Assembly: GCF_011947225.1 (NCBI RefSeq)
Contig: NZ_JAATVW010000008.1
Coordinates: forward strand, 148,535-212,534
Reading direction: 5' to 3'
DNA length: 64,000 nucleotides
From: Planosporangium flavigriseum
Lineage (GTDB): Bacteria > Actinomycetota > Actinomycetes > Mycobacteriales > Micromonosporaceae
Below the pieces are notes generated by a model, which had not been told where the DNA came from, made no database searches, and saw only the letters and a list, made by a program, of their open reading frames with translations. Positions 26,491 through 34,131 of the stretch are shown piece by piece. How positions within the stretch are numbered: the stretch's first letter is position 1; each line of letters opens with the position of its first letter. A program made the translations under genes and the position numbers.

Positions 26491-27645
26491 GTGAACCTCC
26501 ACTCCCACGTCGAGCGCATCCTGCCCAGCGACGAGGCGTACGCGCTGCTCGACCTGACCCGCGACATCGCCGACGCGGAGCTGGCCCCGCGCGCGGACGA
26601 CTTCGAAGCGCGCGGAGAGTTCCCCCGCGACCTGGTGCGCACCTTGGGCCGCGCCGGCCTGTTGGGGCTGCCATATCCGGAGGAGTACGGCGGCGGCGCC
26701 CAGCCGTACGAGGTGTACCTGCAGGTACTTGAGGAGTTGGCCCGCCGCTGGCTCGCCGTCGCCGAAGCGGTGTCGGTGCACACCCTCGCCTGCTACCCGC
26801 TCGCTGGGTTCGGCACGGACGCCCAGCGCAAGCGGTTGCTGCCGGACATGCTCGGCGGTGAGCTGCTCGGCGCGTACTGCCTGTCCGAGCCCGCCGGAGG
26901 CTCCGATGCCGCCGCGATGACCACGAAGGCCGTACGCGATGGCGACGCGTATGTGGTGACCGGCACGAAGGCCTGGATCACCCACGCCGGGTACGCCGAC
27001 TTCTACAACATCTTCTGCCGTACCGGCGGCCCGGGCGCCCGCGGCATCTCGTGCCTGCTCGCCGACGCCGCCACGCCGGGCATCGTGCCGCAGGCCCGGG
27101 AGCGCACGATGGGGCTGCGCGCCTCGCCAGTGGCCCAGATCGCGTTCGACGGCGCCCGGGTGGCGGGCGACCGGCTGCTCGGCGAGGAGAACACCGGCTT
27201 CCGGATCGCCATGAGCGCCCTGGACGGCGGCCGGCTGGGCATCGCCGCGTGCGCGGTGGGCCTGGCGCAGGCGGCGCTGGACTACGCGGTCGCGTATGCG
27301 CAGGAGCGCCAGCAGTTCGGCCAGCCGATCGCACAGTTCCAGGGGGTCGGCTTCCTGCTGGCCGACATGGCCACCCAGGTGTCCGCGGCCCGCGCCCTGC
27401 TCCTCGCTGCGGCCCGGCTGCGCGACGCCGGCCGGCCGTACGGCGTGGAAGCGGCCAAGGCCAAGCTGTTCGCCACCGACATGGCGATGCGGGTGACCAC
27501 CGACGCCGTGCAGGTGCTCGGGGGGTACGGCTACGTAGCGGACCACCCGGTCGAGCGGTACATGCGCGAGGCCAAGGTGCTGCAGATCGTGGAGGGCACC
27601 AACCAGATCCAGCGGCTGGTGATTTCCCGCGCGCTCACGAAATGA
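26491..27645 (+). CDS. Acyl-CoA dehydrogenase
   Basis: A 384-residue flavoenzyme of the acyl-CoA dehydrogenase family, forming trans-2-enoyl-CoA and passing electrons to ETF in fatty-acid or branched amino-acid breakdown. Signature 1, LLGAYCLSEPAGGSDAAAM, is near residue 128 and signature 2, QRQQFGQPIAQFQG-like ERQQFGQPIAQFQG, near 275. The C-terminal VEGTNQIQRLVISRAL contains the glutamate used as catalytic base in short- and medium-chain members. The family-standard length suggests an intact enzyme. The GTG start has GGTGAG upstream. Chain-length preference cannot be assigned. Confidence 0.95.
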   Translation: MNLHSHVERILPSDEAYALLDLTRDIADAELAPRADDFEARGEFPRDLVRTLGRAGLLGLPYPEEYGGGAQPYEVYLQVLEELARRWLAVAEAVSVHTLACYPLAGFGTDAQRKRLLPDMLGGELLGAYCLSEPAGGSDAAAMTTKAVRDGDAYVVTGTKAWITHAGYADFYNIFCRTGGPGARGISCLLADAATPGIVPQARERTMGLRASPVAQIAFDGARVAGDRLLGEENTGFRIAMSALDGGRLGIAACAVGLAQAALDYAVAYAQERQQFGQPIAQFQGVGFLLADMATQVSAARALLLAAARLRDAGRPYGVEAAKAKLFATDMAMRVTTDAVQVLGGYGYVADHPVERYMREAKVLQIVEGTNQIQRLVISRALTK

Positions 27646-27732
27646 GCGCCGGATCGCACCAGATGAGCGCCGGCTGGCACCCTGCGCATGAGTGAATCGC
27701 TCCGCCCGCACACCCCGGGTGCGGCGGCAGTG

Positions 27733-27738
27733 TAGTTT
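27733..27738 (+). promoter_or_regulatory. -10 element of the AsnC-family gene (leaderless)
   Basis: TAGTTT lies seven bases before the GTG at 27746. Confidence 0.5.
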
Positions 27739-27745
27739 TCCGGGC

Positions 27746-28189
27746 GTGGAAGAGACGGATCGGGCCATCCTCACCGAACTCGGCAGAGACGGCCGGCAGT
27801 CCTACACCGACCTTGCCGAGAAGGTCGGGCTGTCGGTGTCCGCGGTGCACCAGCGGGTGCGCCGGCTCGAACAGCGGGGAGTGATCCGGGGCTACGCCGC
27901 CCGGTTGGACCATGAGGCCCTGGGCCTGCCGCTGACCGCGTTCGTGGCGATTCGCCCCATCGACCCCTCACAGCCAGACGACGCGCCGGAGCGGCTGGCC
28001 GACCTGCCCGAGATCGAGGCGTGCTACTCGGTGGCCGGCGACGACTTCTACATGCTGCTCGTGCGGGTCGCGAGCCCGGCCGATCTCGAGCGACTCCTCC
28101 AGGAGATCCGCAAGGCCGCGAACGTGGCGACGCGCACGACCGTGGTGCTCTCCACCCCGTACGAGGGGCGCCCGCCGCAGATCAGATGA
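27746..28189 (+). CDS. Lrp/AsnC-family transcriptional regulator
   Basis: A 147-residue feast/famine regulator. The N-terminal winged helix contains ILTELGRDGRQSYTDLAEKV and LSVSAVHQRVRRLEQRGVIRG (residues 8-50). The C-terminal RAM domain includes CYSVAGDDFYMLLVRVASP, where an amino acid or related effector usually binds between subunits. The GTG start is chosen because it begins the conserved HTH and follows a leaderless -10 element. The longer open frame upstream is not typical. Its stop overlaps that of the convergent phosphatase gene by eight bases. The acyl-CoA dehydrogenase upstream is a possible target. Confidence 0.93.
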   Translation: MEETDRAILTELGRDGRQSYTDLAEKVGLSVSAVHQRVRRLEQRGVIRGYAARLDHEALGLPLTAFVAIRPIDPSQPDDAPERLADLPEIEACYSVAGDDFYMLLVRVASPADLERLLQEIRKAANVATRTTVVLSTPYEGRPPQIR

Positions 28190-28760
28190 GTGGGGGCTGG
28201 TTCCACCGCAGGATGACCTGCTGCTCGCGCTCGTAGCCGAGGGCCGACAGCGTCGCGGTGTCCAGTCGCAGCCGCCCACCGCCCGACGGCGGCATGCCGA
28301 TCCAGCGCGCGCCCAGCACCCGCAGCGCGTGGCCGTGTCCGACGATCGCCACGTCCCCCTGGTCGAGCAGCGGGCGTACACGTTCGATCACCCGGTCGAT
28401 GCGGGTGCCGATCTGCTCCGGCGATTCCCCGCCGGGGCTGCAGCCGTCGGTCCAGACCGTCCAACCCGGACGGGTCCGCCTGATCTCCTCGGTGGTCACG
28501 CCCTCGTATTCGCCGTAGTTCCACTCGGCCACGTCGTCGTCGATCGCGGTGACGGTGAGCCCGGCCAGTTCCGCCGTGCGCAGCGCCCGCTGCCGGGGGC
28601 TGCTGATGACAGCGACGAACCGCCGGCCGGCCAGCAGTCGGGCGAGGTCCTTCGCCTGCTGCTCGCCCTCCGCGGTCAAGGGCAGATCCGTGTACGAGGT
28701 GTGCTGGTGCGATCTGCTCCACTGGGTCTCACCATGACGGATGAGGATGATCTCGGCCAT
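28182..28760 (-). CDS. Histidine phosphatase family protein (phosphoglycerate mutase-like)
   Basis: A 192-residue histidine phosphatase. The catalytic RHGE motif is in ILIRHGETQWSRS at residues 5-17. The second half of the active site is VAIVGHGHALRVLGARW near residue 150, and EWNYGEYEG near 85 supplies the acid/base glutamate region. This looks like a broad phosphatase of the GpmB/CobC type; the substrate is unknown. The frame continues upstream, but the ATG at 28760 is placed directly before the RHG motif as in all relatives. It is convergent with the AsnC-family gene. Confidence 0.92.
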   Translation of the reverse strand: MAEIILIRHGETQWSRSHQHTSYTDLPLTAEGEQQAKDLARLLAGRRFVAVISSPRQRALRTAELAGLTVTAIDDDVAEWNYGEYEGVTTEEIRRTRPGWTVWTDGCSPGGESPEQIGTRIDRVIERVRPLLDQGDVAIVGHGHALRVLGARWIGMPPSGGGRLRLDTATLSALGYEREQQVILRWNQPPLI

Positions 28761-28823
28761 ACCCCTATCATCCCTGCCCGGGCAGCACGGTTGATCACCG
28801 CGTCCCCGGCCGGGTCGGTCGCC

Positions 28824-28829
28824 TACGGT
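28824..28829 (+). promoter_or_regulatory. -10 element of the truncated acetyltransferase gene (leaderless)
   Basis: TACGGT lies seven bases before the ATG at 28837. Confidence 0.45.
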
Positions 28830-28836
28830 GGTACGG

Positions 28837-29127
28837 ATGCGCCTGGAGACCTCCCGCCTCGTGCTGCGCCGCTGGCGCGCCGACGATGTCGCCGTCATGG
28901 CGGCCATCAACGCCGATCCCGAGGTCATGAGATGGATCGGCGACGGCTCGGTCTCCACCATCGAGCGGACCGCGGCCGGGGTCGCTGCCTGCGAGCGCCA
29001 CTGGGAGGAGCACGGCTTCGGCCTGTTCGCGGTCGAGGTTCGCGACACCGGTGAGCTGGCCGGTTTCACCGGCCTGGCAACACCGGAGTTTCTGCCCGAG
29101 ATCATGCCGGCCGTGGAGATCGGCTGA
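28837..29127 (+). pseudogene. Truncated RimJ/RimL-type GNAT acetyltransferase
   Basis: The 96 codons match the N-terminal half of a RimJ/RimL-like acetyltransferase: RLETSRLVLRRWRADDVAVMAAI, then a helical part and AGFTGLATPEFLPEIMPAVEIG. Intact relatives run to about 170-180 residues and continue after EIG with W-R and the acetyl-CoA-binding RxxGxG/A loop. Here a TGA follows directly, and the acetyl-CoA site is missing. No continuation is found in the other frames, which are occupied by the convergent neighbour, so a deletion rather than a point mutation is likely. The promoter-like element and start appear intact. Confidence 0.75.
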
Positions 29128-29130
29128 CGG

Positions 29131-29793
29131 TCAGCGCGTCGGGCCGGCGGTGTCCGCGTCGAAGTGCGCGACCGCGCCGCGGGCCCCGTCGACGGCCATC
29201 GCGGCCTCATCCGTCGTGGGCACCGCTACGTCCGCGACGTACCGCAGATGCCGGTCGACCGCCTCGGCCAGCCGGCGCCACCGCGCCGGTTGCGGCTCGT
29301 CGTTGTCCAGGGCGTCCCGCAGCGGCTGCAGGTGGTCCAGGCCGACGCCTCTGAGCTCGCCGGCCCGCGCGAGGACCGCGCCGATGACGGCGACGAGGTG
29401 GTCGTGGTGGCCGTCCAGCCAGCGCCGGGTCCGGTAGATGGGGCCGAGTTCCGGCCAGCGCTTGCGCGCGGCCTGCCGGGTACTGCCGCTCGTTGTGCCC
29501 AGGTCGGCGAGGCTGGCGCCGAGCCAGACCGCGTCGGCCGCCTCCTCGGCGGCGAACTCGGCCGTCACCTCGTTGACGAGCGCCCCGGCCAGCTGAGCCG
29601 CCCGTACCCGGCGCAGCCGGTCGCGGCGCAGCCGGTACTCGTCGTCGGCGTCGCCGGGTCGCACGACCGGTTGGGGCGCCTCGAGCCCGGGGTGCGCGGC
29701 CAGTTGCCGCGTCATGCGTTCCAGCAGGTCCCGCGCCTGGAGCTGAAGCTCCCTGCGTTCGGCCGCGGTCAGCACGTCGGCGAGACGATCCAT
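29131..29793 (-). CDS. Putative HTH DNA-binding protein of unknown family
   Basis: A 220-residue, largely helical, Arg/Ala-rich protein. Near residues 95-120 it has WLGASLADLGTTSGSTRQAA followed by RKRW, which reads as a helix-turn-helix (compare the general pattern A-x-x-LG-[TV]-S-x-x-A-x-x-R). I do not recognise the rest. The ATG at 29793 has GGGGG upstream, and a TACAGT -10 element lies at 29825-29830. A perfect 14-bp inverted repeat sits immediately upstream of that promoter and also upstream of the divergent HAD gene, so autoregulation through this operator is the simplest reading. The stop lies four bases from that of the truncated acetyltransferase. Confidence 0.7.
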   Translation of the reverse strand: MDRLADVLTAAERRELQLQARDLLERMTRQLAAHPGLEAPQPVVRPGDADDEYRLRRDRLRRVRAAQLAGALVNEVTAEFAAEEAADAVWLGASLADLGTTSGSTRQAARKRWPELGPIYRTRRWLDGHHDHLVAVIGAVLARAGELRGVGLDHLQPLRDALDNDEPQPARWRRLAEAVDRHLRYVADVAVPTTDEAAMAVDGARGAVAHFDADTAGPTR

Positions 29794-29831
29794 CCGGCAC
29801 CCCCTGGGACACGTCGACGTGTCCACTGTAG

Positions 29832-29864
29832 CCAACCATGTAAACCGGAGGTTTACATGGTTGG
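29832..29864. promoter_or_regulatory. Perfect 14-bp inverted repeat operator between divergent genes
   Basis: CCAACCATGTAAAC (29832-29845) and its exact complement (29851-29864) flank a five-base CGGAG spacer. The repeat abuts the -10 element of the minus-strand HTH gene and overlaps the likely -35 (TTGGGC at 29861) of the HAD gene. Its AT content stands out from the surroundings. Confidence 0.75.
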
Positions 29865-29883
29865 GCACATCGACCGCGCGCCG

Positions 29884-29889
29884 TAGAGT
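29884..29889 (+). promoter_or_regulatory. -10 element of the HAD gene (leaderless)
   Basis: TAGAGT lies seven bases before the ATG at 29897, with TTGGGC 17 bp upstream as a possible -35. Confidence 0.6.
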
Positions 29890-29896
29890 CGTCGCC

Positions 29897-30607
29897 ATGA
29901 CCGGGGGAGTGCTGGTTCTGTGGGACGTCGACCACACGCTGGTCGACGCGGCCGGTGTGGGCGCACGCGCGTTCCGGATCGCCTTCCGGCAACTGTTCGG
30001 GCGTGACGACACCGCGCCGCTGCCGCCCATGGCGGGGCGTACCGACCGGGCCATCGCCATCCACCTGCTAGCCGCCAACGGGGTGGCGGATCCCGATCGG
30101 CACCTGGAGGATTTCCGACTGGCCGCCGAGCAGGCCCTGGCAGGCCTGGAGGGCGTCCTGCGGGCGGAGGGGAGGGCCCTGCCCGGCGCGTTGGCCGCTC
30201 TGATGGCGCTGCGCGATCGGTCCACGGTGCAGACCCTGCTCACCGGCAACCTCCGCGCCTTCGCGGAGGCGAAGATGCGAGCGTTCGACCTGTCGGAACA
30301 CCTCGACCTGGACATCGGCGTGTACGGCTGGGCCCACGCGGTGCGGGCGCGGCTGGTCGACCTGGCACGGTCGGCGGCGCGGGTACGCCACGAGCGGGAG
30401 TACCCCGGACGGGCCACCGTGCTGGTGGGGGACACCCCGCTCGACGTGGAGGCGGCCCTCGCCTCGGGTGCGGCGGTGGTGGCCGTGGCGACCGGCCGTT
30501 ACACCGCCGCGGAGCTTCGTAACGCCGGTGCGCACGCCGTCCTGGCCGATCTGGCCGACACCGAGGCGGTACTGGAGGCGATCAGCGCCGTGGCCGAGCC
30601 GATCTGA
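29897..30607 (+). CDS. HAD-family phosphatase
   Basis: A 236-residue HAD hydrolase with a complete active site. LWDVDHTLVDAAG at residues 8-20 is motif I with both aspartates, LLTGN near 115 is motif II, and VLVGDTPLDVEAALASGA near 180 is motif IV. A helical cap lies between residues 20 and 90. This matches phosphoglycolate-phosphatase-like enzymes, but the substrate is unknown. The ATG at 29897 directly precedes motif I; the frame extends upstream through the operator and is not coding there. It is divergent from the putative HTH regulator. Confidence 0.92.
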   Translation: MTGGVLVLWDVDHTLVDAAGVGARAFRIAFRQLFGRDDTAPLPPMAGRTDRAIAIHLLAANGVADPDRHLEDFRLAAEQALAGLEGVLRAEGRALPGALAALMALRDRSTVQTLLTGNLRAFAEAKMRAFDLSEHLDLDIGVYGWAHAVRARLVDLARSAARVRHEREYPGRATVLVGDTPLDVEAALASGAAVVAVATGRYTAAELRNAGAHAVLADLADTEAVLEAISAVAEPI

Positions 30608-30615
30608 TAGACCTA

Positions 30616-30629
30616 GCATCCTAGGATGC
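30616..30629. promoter_or_regulatory. Perfect palindrome GCATCCTAGGATGC
   Basis: This 14-bp palindrome lies 90 bp upstream of the membrane protein gene. A close copy of the segment ACCTAGCATCCTAGG recurs at 31471-31485 (one difference), after the same gene. GntR-type regulators often bind sites of this form, but none is adjacent. Confidence 0.45.
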
Positions 30630-30704
30630 CCTAGCGGGTGTGACCCGCCCGGCGCGGGACGGGCGAGCGGCAGAACGGGGGACCTGGGGGATAGCGGTGC
30701 TGGA

Positions 30705-30710
30705 TAGGCT
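30705..30710 (+). promoter_or_regulatory. -10 element of the Pr6Pr membrane protein gene (leaderless)
   Basis: TAGGCT lies seven bases before the ATG at 30718 and decides between this start and the GTG at 30697. Confidence 0.5.
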
Positions 30711-30717
30711 CGCCGCC

Positions 30718-31476
30718 ATGTCTGACCGGTGGGCGCGCGTCTGGTTCGGCTCGACGGCGCTGGTGGCGTCCGCCGCGGTGACGCTCCAGCTGATCATGAG
30801 CGCGTCGCACGCGCACGGCCACTTCACCTCGGCCGGTGGCCGGGTGATCAATCAGCTGTGCTACTTCACGATCGAGTCGAACGTGCTGATCGCCGTCACC
30901 ACCGCGCTGCTGGCGATCCGGCTGACCCGTACATCGCCGGTGTTCGGCGTGTTCCGGGTGGCGGGCGTGGTGGGTATCGCGATCACGGCGCTCGTGTACC
31001 ACACGGTCCTGGCGGGGCTGGCGCATCTCACCGGCTGGTGGGTGGTCACCGACGCGCTGCTGCACACCGTGGTGCCCGCGATGGCGATCCTCGGTTGGCT
31101 GCTGTTCGGACCACGGCGGGCCGCTTCATGGCGGCTCACCGCGCTGTCGCTGGTCTACCCGGTCGGGTACCTGGTGATCACGCTGATCCGTGGCGCGCTC
31201 GTCGGCTGGTACCCGTACCCCTTCGTGGACGTCGACCAGCTCGGGTACCCGGGCGTCCTGCTCAACGCGCTGATGATGGCGGTCCTGTTCATCGTGGTCG
31301 CCGCGGCGGTGACCGGGGTGGACGGCTGGCTGTACCGCCGTGGCGGGCTGCCGGATCGCGGGCCGGCTGCGGACGCGCTCGATCTTCGTGGCGCGGTTGG
31401 CGCTGAGGTGCCCGGCGGTACAGCGCCGTCCGGAGCGCGCCGGCGCGCTCCGGACGGCGGTTCACCTATAACCTAG
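30718..31476 (+). CDS. Pr6Pr-type six-helix membrane protein
   Basis: A 252-residue integral membrane protein with six transmembrane segments up to residue 200. It carries HGHFTSAGGRVINQLCYFTI and FTIESNVLIAVTTALLAI, characteristic of the Pr6Pr (FAR-17a/AIG1-like) family, then YPYPFVDVDQLGYPGVLLN. Eukaryotic relatives hydrolyse fatty-acid esters of hydroxy fatty acids; bacterial function is unknown. The last 45 residues are hydrophilic, and a terminator-like hairpin lies inside that coding stretch, so the C-terminus may have been extended recently. The ATG fits a leaderless promoter; a GTG seven codons earlier is possible. Confidence 0.82.
   Translation: MSDRWARVWFGSTALVASAAVTLQLIMSASHAHGHFTSAGGRVINQLCYFTIESNVLIAVTTALLAIRLTRTSPVFGVFRVAGVVGIAITALVYHTVLAGLAHLTGWWVVTDALLHTVVPAMAILGWLLFGPRRAASWRLTALSLVYPVGYLVITLIRGALVGWYPYPFVDVDQLGYPGVLLNALMMAVLFIVVAAAVTGVDGWLYRRGGLPDRGPAADALDLRGAVGAEVPGGTAPSGARRRAPDGGSPIT
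31424..31459 (+). terminator. 16-bp perfect hairpin inside the 3' end of the Pr6Pr gene
   Basis: CGCCGTCCGGAGCGCG (31424-31439) pairs exactly with 31444-31459 around four bases. It ends 17 bp before the stop codon, an unusual place for a terminator. Confidence 0.6.
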
Positions 31477-31588
31477 CGTCCTAGGAAGCCGTAGGCGGAT
31501 GTGGCTACCGCCACATCGCACTCAACGCCGCTACGCGGCAAACTTTCCGGTTCTCGACCTTCGCGGCGCGGTTCGTCGTACCCGCAGC

Positions 31589-31628
31589 GAATTGGCCCCA
31601 CCGCCAACTCCGGAGGTAGGGCCAATTC
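31589..31628 (-). terminator. Terminator hairpin of kamA
   Basis: GAATTGGCCC (31589-31598) pairs with 31619-31628, and the inner ACCGCC/GGAGGT extends the stem with one mismatch. It begins 18 bp past the kamA stop codon on the minus strand. Confidence 0.65.
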
Positions 31629-31645
31629 TTCGCAGCTCAGGCGCG

Positions 31646-33004
31646 TCAGACGGCGACGGTCGCCTGTTGCTTGCGCCAGAATTTCTTTCCGGACTCGGGC
31701 AGCGTGTCGATCGGGTCGTAGTACGGGTACCGGCGGTCCAGGGCGTCGAGGTCGGCGGACTCGATCGAGGTGCGGTAGTTCTTGGTCCAGTACGAGATGC
31801 CGTGTTCGCGGTCGTACTCGGTGAGCATGTGGACCCAGCGCTTGCCGACGAACGGGACGTCGCACACGATCCGCGGTGTGGCGTAGCCGGGCAGGTAGCC
31901 CATGATGTCGTGCTGCAGTTGCTGTGCCTGCCAGACGGCGACGCGCCAGTGTTCGGCGTTGGGGATCATGTCGCACAGGTAGAAGTAGTACGGCAGGATG
32001 CCTGCCTCTCCCTGCAGCGCGAAGCACAGGTCGAGCAGGTCGGCGCTGGTGGCGTTGACGCCGCGCATGAGGACGCCCTGGTTGCGGACGTCGCGGACGC
32101 CGACTTCGAGGGCGGTCCGCGCCGCGCGGGCGACCAGGGGCGTCAGCGACTGCGCGTGGTTGACGTGGGTGTGGATGGCGAGGTTGACGCCGCGGCGGGC
32201 GGCGGTACGGGCGACGCGTTCCATGCCTTCGACGACGTCGGGCTGCAGCCAGTGCTGCGGCAGGCCCATCAGGGCCTTGGTGGCCAGGCGGATGTCGCGG
32301 ATGGTCTCGATGTCGAGCAGTCGCATGAGGAACGACTCGAGGTTTCGCCACGGCACGTTGGCGACGTCGCCGCCGGAGACGACGACGTCGCGCACACCGG
32401 GGTGGGTCTTCACATACGCGATCATGCCCTCATAGCGGTCCACCGGCTTCAGTGTCAGCTTGAGCTTGTCCACGGTTGGGGTGGAGTTGCCGACGAGGTC
32501 CATCCGGGTGCAGTGCCCGCAGTACTGCGGGCAGGTGGGGAGCAGTTCGGCGAGGACCTTGGTGGGGTAGCGGTGGGTGAGCCCTTCGGCGACCCACATG
32601 TCGTGCTCGTGGAGGGAGTCGCGGGTGGCGTACGGGTGGGAGGGCCAGTCGGGGCGCCGGTCGGAGGCGACGGGGATCATGTACCGGCGTACCGGGTCGG
32701 CGTAGAACCTGTCGGTGTCCGGGGTCGCTGTCGGCACCATCGTGTTGAGCATCTGCGGGGTGACCAACATGGACATGGTGGCGAGTCGCTGCTGGTCTTC
32801 GAGGAGGTCGGTGTAGAAGGCCTCGTCGACGAGGTCGCCGAGGACGGTCCGCAGCTGCTTGACGTTCTTGACGCAGTTGGCTCGTTGCCACCGGGCGGAT
32901 TCCCACTGCTCGCGGGTGACGTGGCGCCAGCCGGGCAGCCGGGTCCAGTCCGGTTCGACCAGCGTGCGTCGCTGGTACAGGTAGGGCTGGCCGGGTTCGT
33001 TCAC
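31646..33004 (-). CDS. kamA: L-lysine 2,3-aminomutase (radical SAM)
   Basis: KamA converts L-lysine to L-beta-lysine using an iron-sulfur cluster, S-adenosylmethionine and PLP. The 452-residue protein has the radical-SAM cluster motif CPQYCGHC (C158, C162, C165), VVVSGGDVANVPW near 230, and conserved TKALMGLPQHW near 265. The start is a GTG with AAGGAGG upstream. It diverges from kdd and the rest of the lysine degradation operon with 94 bp between, which argues that it feeds that pathway rather than making beta-lysine for an antibiotic. Length is within the family range of 410-470. A lysine-specific enzyme is inferred from context, since related enzymes act on other amino acids. Confidence 0.93.
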   Translation of the reverse strand: MNEPGQPYLYQRRTLVEPDWTRLPGWRHVTREQWESARWQRANCVKNVKQLRTVLGDLVDEAFYTDLLEDQQRLATMSMLVTPQMLNTMVPTATPDTDRFYADPVRRYMIPVASDRRPDWPSHPYATRDSLHEHDMWVAEGLTHRYPTKVLAELLPTCPQYCGHCTRMDLVGNSTPTVDKLKLTLKPVDRYEGMIAYVKTHPGVRDVVVSGGDVANVPWRNLESFLMRLLDIETIRDIRLATKALMGLPQHWLQPDVVEGMERVARTAARRGVNLAIHTHVNHAQSLTPLVARAARTALEVGVRDVRNQGVLMRGVNATSADLLDLCFALQGEAGILPYYFYLCDMIPNAEHWRVAVWQAQQLQHDIMGYLPGYATPRIVCDVPFVGKRWVHMLTEYDREHGISYWTKNYRTSIESADLDALDRRYPYYDPIDTLPESGKKFWRKQQATVAV

Positions 33005-33098
33005 CGCGCCTCCTTAGAGAGAATGGAGAATCTACGGCCGATAGATTAACCTGCGGGAAGAATTCTCGTCACTGCCCGGATTAAACGTAGGAGTTTTC

Positions 33099-34127
33099 AT
33101 GACCTCGCCCGTCGGGCTGCATCGGGTACTCGCGCCGCGCGGCGTGCTGCCCCAGGCGGCCGACCGACTGGACAGCCGTCCGGAGATCGGACCGGACGAG
33201 GTGCGGGTCCGGGTCGAGCGGCTCAACCTGGACGCGGCGAGCTTCCGGCAGCTGGCCACGAAGCACGCCGGTGACGGCGAGAGCGTGCGGGCCGAGGTGC
33301 TCGCGATCATTGAGGCTCGGGGCAAGATGCACAACCCGGTCACCGGCTCCGGTGGCATGCTCATCGGTACGGTCGACGAGGTCGGCCCGGAGTCGTCGCT
33401 GGGCCTCAAACCTGGCGACCGGGTCGCCACGCTGGTGTCGTTGACGCTGACCCCACTCAAGATCACCGACGGGTTGAGAAGCTGGGACGGGTTGAGCGAG
33501 CAGGTGCCCTGTGACGGGCACGCGATCCTGTTCGGACGGTCGATCGCGGCGGTGCTCCCCGACGACCTGCCTGCGGAGTTGGCTCTGGCCGTGTTCGACG
33601 TGTGCGGCGCGCCCGCGCTGACCGACCGGGTCGTCCGGCGTTACGGCCATCCGACCGTGGCAGTCATCGGCGGTGCGGGCAAGAGCGGCTGTCTGTCGCT
33701 CGCCGCAGCCCGGCGCGCCGGCGCCCGTACCGTCGGGGTGGTCCCCACGACCGCGGAGCGCGACCTGCTGTCGAAGGCCGGTCTGGCGAACGCGGTGGCT
33801 CTCGCCGACGCCCGTGACCCGGTTGCGCTGAGCAGAGCCGTGACCGAGGCCCTGGGCGGGCCGGCGGACGTGACCGTGGTGTGCGTGGACGTGCCCGGCT
33901 GCGAGCACGGGGCGATCCTGTCGACGGCCGACGGCGGTACCGTGATCTTCTTTTCGATGGCCACGTCGTTCCCGGCCGCTGCGCTGGGGGCGGAGGGCCT
34001 GGCTGCGGACGTGACCATGCTGATCGGCAACGGGTACGCGCCGGGCCACGCCGACTTCGCGCTGGACCTGCTGCGGGGTGTGCCGGCGGTGCGGGATCTG
34101 TTCGCGGCGCGGCTGGCGGCAGACTGA
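33099..34127 (+). CDS. kdd: L-erythro-3,5-diaminohexanoate dehydrogenase
   Basis: Kdd oxidatively deaminates 3,5-diaminohexanoate to 5-amino-3-oxohexanoate with NAD+, the third step of lysine fermentation. The 342-residue sequence has a GroES-like N-terminal half (GMLIGTVDEVGPES, GDRVATLVSLTLTPLKI) and a Rossmann domain with VAVIGGAGKSGCLSLAAARR near residue 188. It is the usual family length. TAGGAG lies eight bases before the ATG. It is the first gene of a six-gene operon, and the amidohydrolase gene begins four bases after its stop. Confidence 0.94.
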   Translation: MTSPVGLHRVLAPRGVLPQAADRLDSRPEIGPDEVRVRVERLNLDAASFRQLATKHAGDGESVRAEVLAIIEARGKMHNPVTGSGGMLIGTVDEVGPESSLGLKPGDRVATLVSLTLTPLKITDGLRSWDGLSEQVPCDGHAILFGRSIAAVLPDDLPAELALAVFDVCGAPALTDRVVRRYGHPTVAVIGGAGKSGCLSLAAARRAGARTVGVVPTTAERDLLSKAGLANAVALADARDPVALSRAVTEALGGPADVTVVCVDVPGCEHGAILSTADGGTVIFFSMATSFPAAALGAEGLAADVTMLIGNGYAPGHADFALDLLRGVPAVRDLFAARLAAD

Positions 34128-34131
34128 GGCC

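Noticed and set aside
27641..27675. Short repeat of ATGAGCGCCGG after the acyl-CoA dehydrogenase gene
   Set aside because: Two short copies around the stop codon look like simple local duplication, without a gene or a clear function.
31499..33049. 516-codon plus-strand frame over kamA
   Set aside because: It is antisense to the radical SAM enzyme and Val/Gly/Asp-rich without motifs.
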